Below are positions 11,301 to 20,566 of a DNA stretch of 25,334 nucleotides, in pieces. This DNA comes from Didymodactylos carnosus. Its lineage: Eukaryota > Rotifera > Eurotatoria > Philodinida > Philodinidae. Location: NCBI GenBank assembly GCA_905250885.1, contig CAJNOQ010002258.1:1-25334 (forward strand), read 5' to 3'. Every line of letters starts with the position of its first letter. The first letter of the stretch is position 1. A model generated the notes under the pieces. That model was not told the DNA's origin and did no database searches. It saw nothing but the letters and a program-made list of their open reading frames with translations. The position numbers were made by a program, and so were the translations under genes.

Positions 11301-11659
11301 TGTGTGTGTTAGTAGAATAATTTTTATTCTGTTGTTTTATTTTTATTTTAATACAGTGAGTGGGTTAAAAACAATTATGATGAATGTGGATAGGTGGAGA
11401 AAAAACAGACAGAGACCTATTAAAATTCAAAAAATTTTGCAAACCATATAGCCTGATAGAGCAAAGAACTCTGAGGAAAATAAGATACTCCCCGGTTGTG
11501 TAAAACGCTTTTTGAATGGAATAGTTTGATAATTTCCATCCCCTTTGCTGCCATTCGTAAATCGACTGCACTTGCGTGAAAAGCCTTATAGACAGCCTGG
11601 GAACGTCTTATTTTCCTCCGAATTCTTTGCTGGTTTGCAAAGTATTCTGATAGAAAATC

Positions 11660-12030
11660 AAAACACTTGGTTATCTAGCGGCCACGTTTTCCAGAAATCC
11701 TACTATCAAGTTTTCTCACAAAATGGCGATATGTACCTCATCTGATAGAAAAATCTTCGGGCCATTCAAAACAGTATTCAGATTGGTTTCAGGTTTTACT
11801 GAAAAATCAAAAACAAAGGAGTTCTTATGATTATGGCATACTGTACTGCATATATAACACCTAAACTCTTCTTCTGCATATCTTTAATGGTTAGCCCCAC
11901 CAATCTAAATTTTCTAACCAGTCTGCCTTGTAGAGAATTTTACGGGCTATCCAATGACATCCTCTTAAAAAAATATAGTTTTTGATTAGGATAAAAAAGA
12001 CTTCTAAAAGAGTATTCTGCAGCTGCTTTC
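11660..12030 (+). repeat. Dispersed repeat A, forward copy
   Basis: Compared with the reverse complement of 23251-23570, it shares ordered blocks such as GTTTTCCAGAAA, ACCTCATCTGATAGAAA, TTTACTGAAAAATC, GCATATCTTTAAT, ATATAGTTTTTGATTAGGA and CTGCAGCTG. By-eye similarity is about 70-75%. The forward copy carries about 35 extra bases at 11818-11852 (GTTCTTATGATTATG...) that are absent inside the other copy. Two copies in one window suggest a multi-copy genomic repeat. Confidence 0.65.
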
Positions 12031-12310
12031 AGTAGTTCAACGCTTCTTTTGGATGTCTGTGCACACTGACCCAACTAATCACGATATTCTGACTAGCTCA
12101 GTTTGTAGAGAATTTCAAGGGCTATCGAATAGTCTGTTGTAGAAAAGTGTATAGTTTTTCATTTTGGCAGAAAATATTGATGAAAAGTGCTCTACTAGTG
12201 TTTTCGGTAATCGGTCCTTTTGCATGTCTGTGATAACTGGCTTAACCAGCCAAGATATTCTGACTAGCACAACTTGTGGAGAATTTCAAGGGCTGTCGAT
12301 TCGAGTGTTT
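11876..12310 (+). repeat. Tandem repeat, about 2.5 units, 171-175 bp period
   Basis: Shared landmarks are GAGAATTT-(T/C)-A-(C/A)-GGGCTATC at 11933, 12108 and 12279, and GATATTCTGACTAGC plus ATGTCTGTG in units 2 and 3. Unit 1 overlaps dispersed repeat A, and units 2 and 3 are more alike. The period (about 170 bp) is in the range of many satellite monomers, so this may be a small piece of a satellite-like repeat. Confidence 0.55.
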
Positions 12311-12837
12311 TCTTAGTCTCTTTGAATGTAAGAAGAATGAGAGCAGTAGCGCTTATTCATCAGGTAAGGCTGTTCTTGAGGTTGCTGATGGGAATGGTAT
12401 TGTCGAAAAATTAACGGGATTTTAGTGAATAAATGTATCCGATTTCATCTGAGATTGAATGCTGGTGCGTGTTTCGTTAATAGGAAGCCGCTTCTACTAG
12501 AAAACGAGAGTAGCCGATTTCTAACCTTGTACGTTCCCGTCCCTTGTCTATCTCTGCGAAAACTTGGCCGTTGTTCGGAACATTTCCCTGCATAGATAAG
12601 TCAACGTGCTCTACAATCTAGCGGTGCCAAAATTGTTCAACTGAAAGTTTATAGTGGGTCTTTTGGACACCCCGATTTCAGAAACCTACCCAAGAAAGAC
12701 CTAACAGCCGAAACGGATATCAGATTCGTGATCAGAACTAAGATTATCCACATTCGCGTGTGTTTTATGAAAAAGCGATTGTACGCTTGAGAAGGTGCTA
12801 TCGTTATATGAATTTTTAATGTATGCAACGTTACTTA

Positions 12838-12904
12838 CTATTATCGACGCCAAAAGCAAGTTCCCTAGCTATTTTTGAATAACTTCTGATAGAAAAGCGA
12901 TAGT
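12838..12904 (+). repeat. 67 bp repeat B, copy 1
   Basis: ACTATTATCG, an A-rich AAGCA stretch, CTAGCTAT and TTTTGAATAACTTCTGATAG followed by AAAAG recur, with small changes, at 13070-13137. Part (TTTTGAATAACTT...GATAGAAAAG) recurs at 22477-22509. This is a dispersed repeat of unknown origin. Confidence 0.5.
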
Positions 12905-13069
12905 AGAGTTCCTATGGTAATAGTTGATACGCTGCGCAATGGAAATAACACGAATGATTACACTTCTTATGCAGCCACGTTTACACGAATAAATTCAATA
13001 TTGGAATGAACAGAACTTAATGTGGCATTCAAATATCATTTCATATAACATATAACGTAAAATAACACA

Positions 13070-13137
13070 ACTATTATCGGGGGCAAAAAAGCAGCTTCTC
13101 TGGCTATCTTTTGAATAACTTCTAATAGAAAAGTGGC
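13070..13137 (+). repeat. 67 bp repeat B, copy 2
   Basis: Second copy of repeat B, 232 bp downstream of the first, with the same orientation and block order. Confidence 0.5.
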
Positions 13138-13455
13138 AGTGATTTGAGTTTTTAAGATTCTGAAAATCGGCACCTTCCTACAACTTGCGCTAAGTAAAAA
13201 ATTTTGAAACTCTTGGAAAGATCCTATCTTCCCACAATCTTTCGAAAACAACGTTGTGGTTTCCAAAATTAAAATATCAACCTGTCGATTTTTTTCGATA
13301 CATAAGTAGTCTGAAGTGTCTTCTTTAAATCTAGATCTAAGCAAACTCCGGATTTTTCTTAGTTTTCCAAGGAGGCTGAGTTTTCCTGAACAAGCGGTAT
13401 CATTAGTTTTTGCGGTGTGAAGACCCCCGCCCCCCTCCCCCACAAATGAGTTATG

Positions 13456-13655
13456 TTTGCAAGTGATTGGTGCTTTTCAAAGAAAAAAAACAAGTACTTG
13501 TTCACGTACAGCAAACACATCTTCACTATTTGTTTACTTGCAAATTTCCACGTGTATCTCACAAGCACTTAGCAAGTAGTATGTTTGAAAAATACGTGGC
13601 AAGTACCCGCAGAAACTTGCCCGTAAGCAAGTAGCCATCCGCAAGTACGTTTACT
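13456..13655. repeat. CAAGTACTTG-word cluster, right copy
   Basis: Contains GCAAGTGATTGG, CAAGTACTTGTTCACG, TTACTTGC, CACAAGCACTTAGCAAGTA, GGCAAGTACCC, AAGCAAGTAGCC and GCAAGTACG. The composition matches the left cluster at 11049-11300. The edge TTTACTGGGG at about 13649-13659 may be the boundary. Confidence 0.55.
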
Positions 13656-13659
13656 GGGG

Positions 13660-13988
13660 AACATCGTAACCGATGTCATACACTTCTTTTAAATTAAATC
13701 ACTTTTTTTTATTTCATCTTTGAATGATTTCTTTTTTATTTTAATTTTATTGATGAACATTTTCAAACAGAAACAAACTTTCTTATTAACCGAGATTCAT
13801 TTTTCAAATATTCTTTTAAAATTTCTTGAAAGACACACCTTCAGATCTTGAGAAACAAATTCTTTTGTACTCCTATTTGTCTTTTGTTTTTAGATTTTTT
13901 TTTGATTAATTGACTTCAGACAGGCATAACTGTATATCAGATACATACATACATATTAGCAGCACTAATCACCGGCAGCAGCAAACTC
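13660..13988 (+). promoter_or_regulatory. AT-rich upstream region of the pore-forming protein gene
   Basis: T-rich sequence lies directly before the first ATG of the downstream gene, with a short (CATA) microsatellite at about 13943-13954 and GCAGCA-rich sequence just before the start. No TATA box can be placed with confidence. It is called regulatory only by position. Confidence 0.25.
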
Positions 13989-14039
13989 ATGACATCATTT
14001 GAAACATTAGTTGAAGAATGGGGTAAATGGACGTCAAAA
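13989..14039 (+). CDS. Pore-former exon 1
   Basis: Seventeen codons start at the ATG at 13989 and end at a strong donor (AAAA|GTAAGTGG) in phase 0. The composition (acidic, with WGKW) is protein-like. No earlier in-frame ATG was chosen because the upstream sequence is T-rich and untranslatable. Confidence 0.55.
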
Positions 14040-17000
14040 GTAAGTGGTTGTGCTTTTGTCTGATCAAAGATAGTGTTTTTTAAAAGGCAAAACGAAGATA
14101 TTTTTGTGTATGTGTAAACTACGCTCCCACCCACACTCACCCACTCACAAACTAACTTTTAATTACATGGTTTGATAGAGGATGCCGAGTTATCTTTACA
14201 TCCACGCATATCTTTTCCAGTCTTAGCTTTGCTGGAGTACGGAGTAGCTGCGAGATATTTGTAAATTATACACCTACCAATACCCAGTAATCTTAAGTCA
14301 CATGGTTGGATAGAAGATGGTGAGCTGTCTTCACACCTTCCCATATCGCATCCAGAAATTGCTACTAAAGAAACAAAAGGTTTGTTTTTTTGTATTATGA
14401 TAGCATATAATTCTAAATTGTCTAGTTATCTTTAGCCCTTTCAATACGGGACTATTTTTTCGAAAAATAATGCCGCAAGTAGCGATATCCCTACAACTCA
14501 AGAACCATGATAGTTAGGGGCTTCTGATTTTATGTGATCATAGCTCTTACCGAAGGCTGGTCACCCACCAACTTTGGGACTCTTTTACTGGATGGTTTAT
14601 GAGGTATAAGCGATTTATTTTTTTCCATAAAATATCAATAGCTCCTGACCTGAGAGAGATGAAAATTTTTTCTTTTTACAAAAAATGCAGCCACGACTGT
14701 ACTCTATCGACGATATGAATTTCGTGAGTTGGCTGTTAGTAATCAGTGGAATACAGCTATTTTACGGGCGAGGTTGGCTTTTTTTTGTTAAAAATTCGAG
14801 GTTCTTTGAGAAAAAAATTCACAATTCTGTCTAGGCTCATCATTTTGACTTCAAATTCACACCAGAGACTTTACAGTGTCTGTAGACTATCCAACCAAAG
14901 TTTGAGGGTTAACTATTGTGTGGTTCTAGAAGCTCATTTAGGACGAGCACCCACGACGATTGAAATATACGTAGAAGATGTGAACTAAGGATCGCTCTTT
15001 GTACTATAGTATTTGCATTGAATGCAAGGTGCATCTAATTCAAAAGTCGAACAAATTGTTTTTTCGCTTCGTTTATATATGGTTCGATAGACCTCATCAA
15101 GCTCTACAAAACTGTATATATGAACTAAGATAGCAATCTATCAGCTTCTCTTCATAAATACATAGTCCAAAATGTCCTCTCCAAAATGGAAACTAAGCCA
15201 ACTCTTAATTTTTCCTGATTTATTTATGGTATCAGATTTTCTGAGAATCCCACGATCAATAGTTCTTTAGGTGTGGTAATTCCGAAAATGAACAGAAATA
15301 TAGGTAATCGACCATGCTAAAACTCGTGGCAACGTTTGTTTTTCAAAAAGGTTCCAATAATCTAGTGAAAACCTATAAAAGCATTAAACATCAACAGAAA
15401 ACACATTAGGTTTTGAAAAGGTTTTCTAGAAGCCTGTTGAACTACAGGAATGTTGTCTACTACAACAAAACTTTTACTTGAGAATAGGATGCACTTATCC
15501 CTTGACTGGAAAGGAATTGCCAGTATCAAATTATTTTTGCAGAATAAAATAATTATCTTTCTTGTTCCCATTACATTCTGAAGAACATTCTCGAGAAGCC
15601 GCAGCAGGCTAGTACTACGACAGTTCTGACGACCATCGTTGTTCTTGCATTCTTCCAAGGCAAAGGATAAATGAGGCACATTCCCAATTCTTATTCCTAA
15701 TCACTCTCGTATTATGTCCTTGAAAGCATAAATGCAGCTTGGCCTTGGAAGCATCACTAACCGATTCACCATGATAGACTATCTATATTCTGTAAGTTTT
15801 GTTCTCCCTAGATGACTCTTTGGTGTTATCAGACGTGGCTGATTTCTAGCGACATCCGCTTGCGAACTGCAGGAAAAGGTTTGCTTAGCTTTTCTTTCTC
15901 TCCATCAGTAGATATTTCGGCCATCTCTCTGAATATTTTCTCTCTCGCTTAAAAAAATTTTCTGTATTTCCTTTCTTGCGATTGGCTCATATATGGAGTA
16001 TCTGACAGCTATTTTTCCATATTTTCCACACACATACCCACAACCACTTTGTAAGACCCTAGACTAAAGTCAATGGAATGGTAGAATACCCACTCATTTT
16101 CATCGAATGAAGTTCCAAAGATGTTTTCGACTAATATAATGGATCCTAAAGACCGCTCAAAATCATTTTCTGATTTTCGATTATAGTGTAAGATATCTTT
16201 TATCAAACCATACAACTTCAAGATTTTTATCTCTCATGGTTTCGGAGATAACGTCGTTTGTTAAGACCTACTCATCCATGCTCTGTTATGTCCACTGACC
16301 TTCAGAAACCTCTAAACATAAGTTATCGAGTATGCTGAACACATTAATAATGTTTACTTTTGAATGAGAGCCAATAGAACGAGAAAAGTGAAAGGACGGG
16401 GCTTATAAAGGTCAAAATTTTCCATTGATATCTCGGGACAAGAGCAACATACTCAGAATCAGCGTGAAATTCTGCGTTAAATGAGGTATATGGCACCTTG
16501 GAAAACCGTTTTCAATTTTTCGGAAAATTTGTAGCCTCTATCCCATCTTTGGAACATCGAAAAAAGGTTTTACTCAGAATTTTTCTTAAGATACTTTATT
16601 CGATGCAGAATTTGATGCTGATCATGAACATCAGGACAAAACTGGAAAATAGCTCAGTTTTGATCGAAAAAAATCGATTTTATTGACATATGGCGTCAGC
16701 GACCTCGTTCATTAAAAACAGCCTGCTTTTCCCTTGGATTTGGTATGAAAATCTTCAAAAGGTTTTTCCAACTAACTTTTTTCAGAAAACCTTACAAAAT
16801 TCGGTTTTGACCTGAAAACACTAGTTTGAAGCGGATTTCTGTTCCGTATCGGAAAGCTGGGACATTTTTGAGTATATCTAGGTGGCTTTTGAGGTTTTCA
16901 TACCAAATCCAAGGGGAAAACAAGCTGTTTTTAATGAACTAGGTAGCTGACGCCATTTGTCAATAAAATCGATTTTTTTCGATCAAAACTGAACTATTTT

Positions 17001-19654
17001 CTAGTTTTGTCCTGATGTTCATGATCAGCATCAAATTCTGCATCGAATAAAGTATCTTTAGAAAAATTCTGAGTAAAAGCGTTTTTCGATGTTCCAAAAC
17101 AAATTTTCCGAAAAATTAAAAATGGTTTTCCAAAGTGTCATATACCTCATTCGACGCAGAATTTCACGCTGATTCTGAGTATGTTGCTCTTGTTCCGAGA
17201 TATCAATGGAAAATTTTGACCTTTATAAGCCCCCACCCTTTGTACTCGAAACATTTATTTTCGCAAACTCGACTGAAAATTAAAACACCTCTATATCCAT
17301 CATAATTTGTTCAAATAGGTTTAGATTTTCAAAACATTATGTGTTCGGATTGTGTTAGAGAACTTTTGACTGGAAAACTTAAACGACTAGTCTGAATGAA
17401 GCTAGTTTTGAGTACGTCTTTGAGAAACCAAGTCCAATTTAGAACAATATTTAATCGTCTAACTTCAGGTAGATTAAAAGATTTGAATACGTCTAGACAC
17501 GTTTCGATGAACTGAGAGCGATTCTAATTTTAGAATAGTATTTTGATGAGAAATGACTTTTTAAGAAAAATCTTACTTATGTTTGTTCCATTACCTCCTG
17601 TTCAAAAACAAACATTTCTACAATATTTATCCTGCTAGGTAATCTATGTTTAGAGTATTGTTAAGGGCACTGGCGATAGCAAAGCATGGATAAATACCTC
17701 TGAGCAAAATTGCTCTATTGCCAAAAGCATAGTGAATAGCTATCTCGGACTTGGGTAATTAGATCGAGGACATACTAGACTATATACGACCTTTGTCAAA
17801 TCTAGAGGTTACTGTGAAAGTCATGCTAATGATCACTGTCGCATTTTAATTCGTTAGGTATCCCGTCTGAAAAACCAGGTTTTTCAGTTTGGTCGAGCAG
17901 TAGAGTCGAGCAAATCTTTCTATAGAGAATAGTAAAATTCCCGCATCTCTAGCTCTCCTCGTTTCTCAAATATCCATCATAACAACTGAGAACACGTTGC
18001 TGTTTTCCGATAATGATATTTTTTCATTTGTCGTATGTCACGAGTGTTTTATACTATTAAAATATATTTGTTAACTAAAAAGAGATTTGCTGCTCCTTTT
18101 TCTACTACTATTGTTTTTCTTCTGTCTATGTGCTTAGAATGCAGATGGAGGCGGTTCACGTATAGATATCAATGGAGAAGATGCAGTTTTTAAAAAATTA
18201 GGCATTACAAGGATTTCATATGAAATAAGAGATTGCAAAGTTGAATCATATGAACCGCAACCGCCTAAAACTACTCAAACCATTATTGATAGTATAACAA
18301 ACAACAGTGATGGTGAAGTAACTAAAACAAGTACAATTGAACGTGGTAGATCATATTCAACACAAACGTCTGTAACAAATGGATTTAAAGCAACTGCTAC
18401 AGCTGGTTTAAAACTTGAAATAGCTAGTGCGGAAATATCAGTTGAAGTTAGTACATCACGAACAGAAACTGTAGGGGGTAGTAAAGAAGAAAAAACAACG
18501 GATAGTATAACGTTTAAAATTCCACCAAAATCAAAAGTTGTTAATTATCGTTGGTCAACAAATCAAATTGCACGGTTTACGGGTAAATTAAGAGTTTCAG
18601 GGCAAGTGGGAGTTTATTTTAACAATGCAATTTGCAATGCATTTGTAAGTATCGGTTTTAAAACGTTCTTGCTAAAACAAAAGAGGAACTCTTATTTACT
18701 AATAAGGTTTTTATTGTCAAAGCGGATCAGGAAATAGGGATAGAAATAGTCGGACCAAAGCTAAATCGGAAAGTTTCAGGTCGGGAAGGATTAGATAAAA
18801 ACAAAATTTTCGGATGTTCGAGTCTGAAATATATAAACCCTATCATTTTTTAAAATTTTAATATACTTAATCGTGAAAATCTGCTTTTTTCTCAAAATCC
18901 TAGTTACCCTCAGCCGTCATAATTATCCTTTCAAAATTTAATTTAAAGAAAGAAGTAGTCTTTCGTTAAGAAATTTTAAAAATTTTCGATTTCGAGTCGA
19001 TTGGAGGGGAGAAAAACATTTTGGATATTTGGGTCGAGTCAAAAAAATTTCGCATCAATTGGACTTTAGATCAAACTTTTTTGACCAGTTTCGGTTTCTG
19101 TCAGGGGATTTTATAATAAAATCATTTTTTTTTGCTATAATTTCATTTTTTTCTGAACACCAATATGATAATTGATAATAGCGTAAAATCGAACACATTG
19201 TGTTTTTCAAAAATTTCCAGAAAATTCATTTTTACTCCGCAGTATGTTGAGGGTGACAAAAATCAAAAATTGTCTGAGGGCACAGTTTCAATGCCAGAGT
19301 TGCAGAACAAGTTGAGTTATCAATAAAAATATAGTTTTTATCAAAAAATATTAGGACAGTGGGCAGAGTTTTCTCAAACACTCTCGTGGTCATACTTACA
19401 ATCACAAAAACAAAGCATTTTTTTGTGTAAAAACGTTTCGTTTTCTATTTATTCTTCGTCGTCTCTAGGGTGATAGTTCTACAGACCATCATTATAAATG
19501 GTTTCCAAGTGCAGACCGCATTGTTAGATGGGCTTTTGATCAAGGGTATGCAGACTGGTTCATTGACGATGAAGGTTATGGTTATTTTGCAATAAATGGC
19601 AAATCTGAAGCCACTATACATGAATTTATTGTTGGAGAACCCGAACCACTTTAA
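13989..19654 (+). CDS. Aerolysin-like beta-pore-forming protein gene, six exons, possibly damaged in exon 4
   Basis: Proposed exons are 13989-14039, 14298-14379, 14691-14772, 14835-14979, 18138-18644 and 19469-19654. All junctions are GT...AG with matching phases and total 1,053 nt (350 residues). Exon 5 is rich in Ser/Thr/Val with alternating polar and apolar residues, as in the membrane-inserting beta-hairpin region of aerolysin/ETX-MTX2/natterin-type proteins, which oligomerise and form beta-barrel pores; in animals these may be defensive or digestive. The N-terminal exons carry a domain I do not recognise. There is no obvious signal peptide. Exon 4 has two competing frames (see that entry), so the gene may be a young pseudogene. 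An AATAAA lies 79 bp past the stop. The exon model is by eye; exons 1-4 are less certain than 5-6. Confidence 0.6.
14163..14228 (+). pseudogene. Decayed tandem duplicate of pore-former exon 2
   Basis: The reading frame HGLIEDAELS...H mirrors the real exon (HGWIEDGELSSH) 135 bp downstream, with roughly 70-75% nucleotide identity by eye. The bases where the exon's acceptor AG should be read AA (TTTTAA), and no donor is seen at the matching place, so it is unlikely to be spliced in. Confidence 0.55.
14298..14379 (+). CDS. Pore-former exon 2
   Basis: Acceptor is CTTAAG and donor is AAAAG|GTTTGT, entered in phase 0 and left in phase 1. It encodes a hydrophilic segment beginning SHGWIEDG. The same segment is present almost unchanged at 20969-21063, which supports its being a real, duplicated coding unit. 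Confidence 0.6.
14691..14772 (+). CDS. Pore-former exon 3
   Basis: Acceptor AATGCAG leads into an open frame reading TTVLYRRYEFRELAVSNQW, ending at GCGAG|GTTGGC. Entry after 1 nt and exit after 2 nt of a codon match the neighbouring exons. The following 62 bp intron is of a common short size. Confidence 0.5.
14835..14979 (+). CDS. Pore-former exon 4, with a frame conflict
   Basis: The phase-consistent frame is open throughout and ends VVLEAHLGRAPTTIEIYVED at the weak donor GAT|GTGAAC. The first 48 bases, however, read more naturally in the next frame (HHFDFKFTPETLQ, a perfect beta alternation), which meets a TAG at 14883 and a TAA further on. Either the exon has suffered small insertions or deletions and the gene is decaying, or the resemblance is chance. 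The second half of the exon looks genuine in the phase-consistent frame. Confidence 0.45.
14980..18137 (+). other. Intron 4 of the pore-former gene (3,158 bp)
   Basis: This runs from GTGAAC to GTGCTTAG. It contains no credible gene. The frames at 15362-15679 and 16498-16686 are chance or repeat-derived; the latter lies inside a foldback repeat. Its main content is the inverted repeat at 16391-17241. Confidence 0.55.
16391..17241. mobile_element. Foldback element: 360-370 bp inverted repeat with a 122 bp centre
   Basis: The left arm (16391-16761) and the reverse complement of the right arm (16884-17241) align almost end to end, about 90% identical by eye. The outer ends read GGGCTTATAAAGGTCAAAAT, and the inner ends share CCTTGGATTTGGTATGAAAA. 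There is no coding content. This is a typical foldback or MITE-like structure. No clear target-site duplication is visible. Being in an intron, it would form a long RNA hairpin if transcribed. Confidence 0.8.
18138..18644 (+). CDS. Pore-former exon 5: pore-forming beta-strand region
   Basis: This exon is 169 codons, phase 0 at both ends, with a clean acceptor (GTGCTTAG) and donor (TTT|GTAAGT). It starts NADGGGSRIDINGED. A long run of alternating polar and apolar residues rich in Ser, Thr, Val and Glu (around SAEISVEVSTSRTETVGG) resembles the transmembrane hairpin zone of aerolysin-type proteins, followed by IPPKSKVV and a Trp/Tyr-rich strand, as in the ETX/MTX2 group. This is the best evidence for the family call. 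The exon has no stops or frameshifts. Confidence 0.75.
18645..19468 (+). other. Intron 5 of the pore-former gene (824 bp)
   Basis: GTAAGT to CGTCTCTAG. AT-rich; nothing else seen inside. Confidence 0.7.
19469..19654 (+). CDS. Pore-former exon 6 (C-terminus)
   Basis: Sixty-two codons including the TAA stop, entered in phase 0 after TCTCTAG. It carries a TDHHYKWFP segment and an acidic tail ending in PEPL. The minus-strand frame covering 19445-19711 is its shadow. Confidence 0.7.
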   Translation, partial: GDSSTDHHYKWFPSADRIVRWAFDQGYADWFIDDEGYGYFAINGKSEATIHEFIVGEPEPL

Positions 19655-19732
19655 GAGATGGGGTTTCGTCAATTGTAAATGCATGTATTGGACTTGATTT
19701 TTTAAAATCACTTTCAGCAGCGTAAAATCGGT

Positions 19733-19738
19733 AATAAA
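19733..19738 (+). terminator. Polyadenylation signal of the pore-former gene
   Basis: AATAAA overlaps a second AATAAAG, 79 bp after the TAA stop, followed by an A/T-rich stretch. Position and sequence fit a eukaryotic poly(A) signal. Confidence 0.6.
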
Positions 19739-19739
19739 A

Positions 19740-20300
19740 TAAAGAAAAAAAGAAGCATTTTTTTCTTGCGATAGTTTTTCAACTCAACCAAAACAGTGAA
19801 TGTCATAGAAAGCGTCCAATTGTGAGTGTTCTCTCACAAATACAAAACATGATAAATAATTGAAAGAGATACTCAAAAGTAGAAAAATAAGGGTCTCAAT
19901 TATGCTGGAAATAATTGAGATCTTCGATAATTCCAAAAACTTCTTCACTAAAGAACGATTATCAGACAAGGGCATTCAGTAAGAGTACATTTGTTAAAGT
20001 ATGATGCATAACGATAAAATTTTCTTTAAACAAACTTGGTACGGTGTGAGAGCTTTTCTAGCTTACTCATATCCAACTGTAATCACTGTTTGTTTAATCT
20101 TTATCGAGGCTCGCCCTCATCCACACCCTCACCGGCGCCTTTGAACCTCCACTATCGTTGTGCCTAAATGTTGATATATCCTACAGAACATCAGCCTTTA
20201 TCAATATGGGAACATATCCTGATCGGTATATATGTTGCTTTCTATGTCTAGATCGAAATAAAGAGGTTTTTAGTGAAAGTTCTTACTTTACTTTGTTTCC
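19740..20300. other. Intergenic stretch without recognised genes
   Basis: The frames at 19784-19975 (minus) and 20158-20394 (plus) show no family resemblance. The plus frame runs over the ART-like fragment below in a different register. The 20130-20300 sequence may contain more of that fragment, too eroded to read. Confidence 0.4.
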
Positions 20301-20498
20301 GTCAAGTCTATTTGTCGATATGGTGTTAATAGAGGTTCTTGGTCTCATATTTTACCTCATACAATTTCATATGAAGAAGAACAAGAAGTTTTAATAATTC
20401 CATATTGCGTTTCAAGAACGTAATTCGACCAGAACCGAATGAATATAAATTTCAAGTTGAACTTAAACTCAGAGAATGGGTAGATACAGCTCATTAGT
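20301..20498 (+). pseudogene. Remnant of a C-terminal ADP-ribosyltransferase (arginine-type) domain
   Basis: Reading from GTC at 20301 gives a clean frame through RYGVNRGSW and SYEEEQEVLIIPYC, then a stop at about 20420. After a one-base shift it continues as VIRPEPNEYKFQVELKLREW to the TAG near 20498. The E-x-E-V-L-(I)-P block is a hallmark of the R-S-ExE arginine ADP-ribosyltransferases, where the second Glu is catalytic, followed by a strand ending the fold. The R and S motifs are not seen upstream. I read this as a broken 3' end of such a gene, though it could be chance resemblance. Confidence 0.4.
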
Positions 20499-20566
20499 CT
20501 CTAAAGAGTAATGCGAATCTTTTATGTACCAACCTATTAAGAAAAACATTTCAGCGGGGGGAAGTA

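Larger units (their letters stand above)
11301..13455. mobile_element. Repeat block between two CAAGTACTTG clusters, possibly a non-autonomous DNA element
   Basis: No coherent protein is encoded. The block holds a repeat (11660-12030) that recurs inverted at 23251-23570, a tandem repeat with a 171-175 bp period (about 11876-12310), and two copies of a 67 bp repeat (12838-12904 and 13070-13137). The outer edges read CCTAGTGAATGCATAC on the left and, reverse-complemented, CCCCAGTAAACGTAC on the right, which are loosely similar and could be decayed terminal inverted repeats. A GC-rich CCCCCGCCCCCCTCCCCC tract lies at about 13424-13441. Confidence 0.35.

Noticed and set aside
14746-14988. Single uninterrupted 80-codon gene
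   Set aside because: The frame runs through a 62 bp intron; its tail is better explained as exon 4 of the pore-former gene.
15362-15679. Minus-strand 105-codon frame in the pore-former intron
   Set aside because: No domain, poor composition and no splice or start context; probably chance or repeat-derived.
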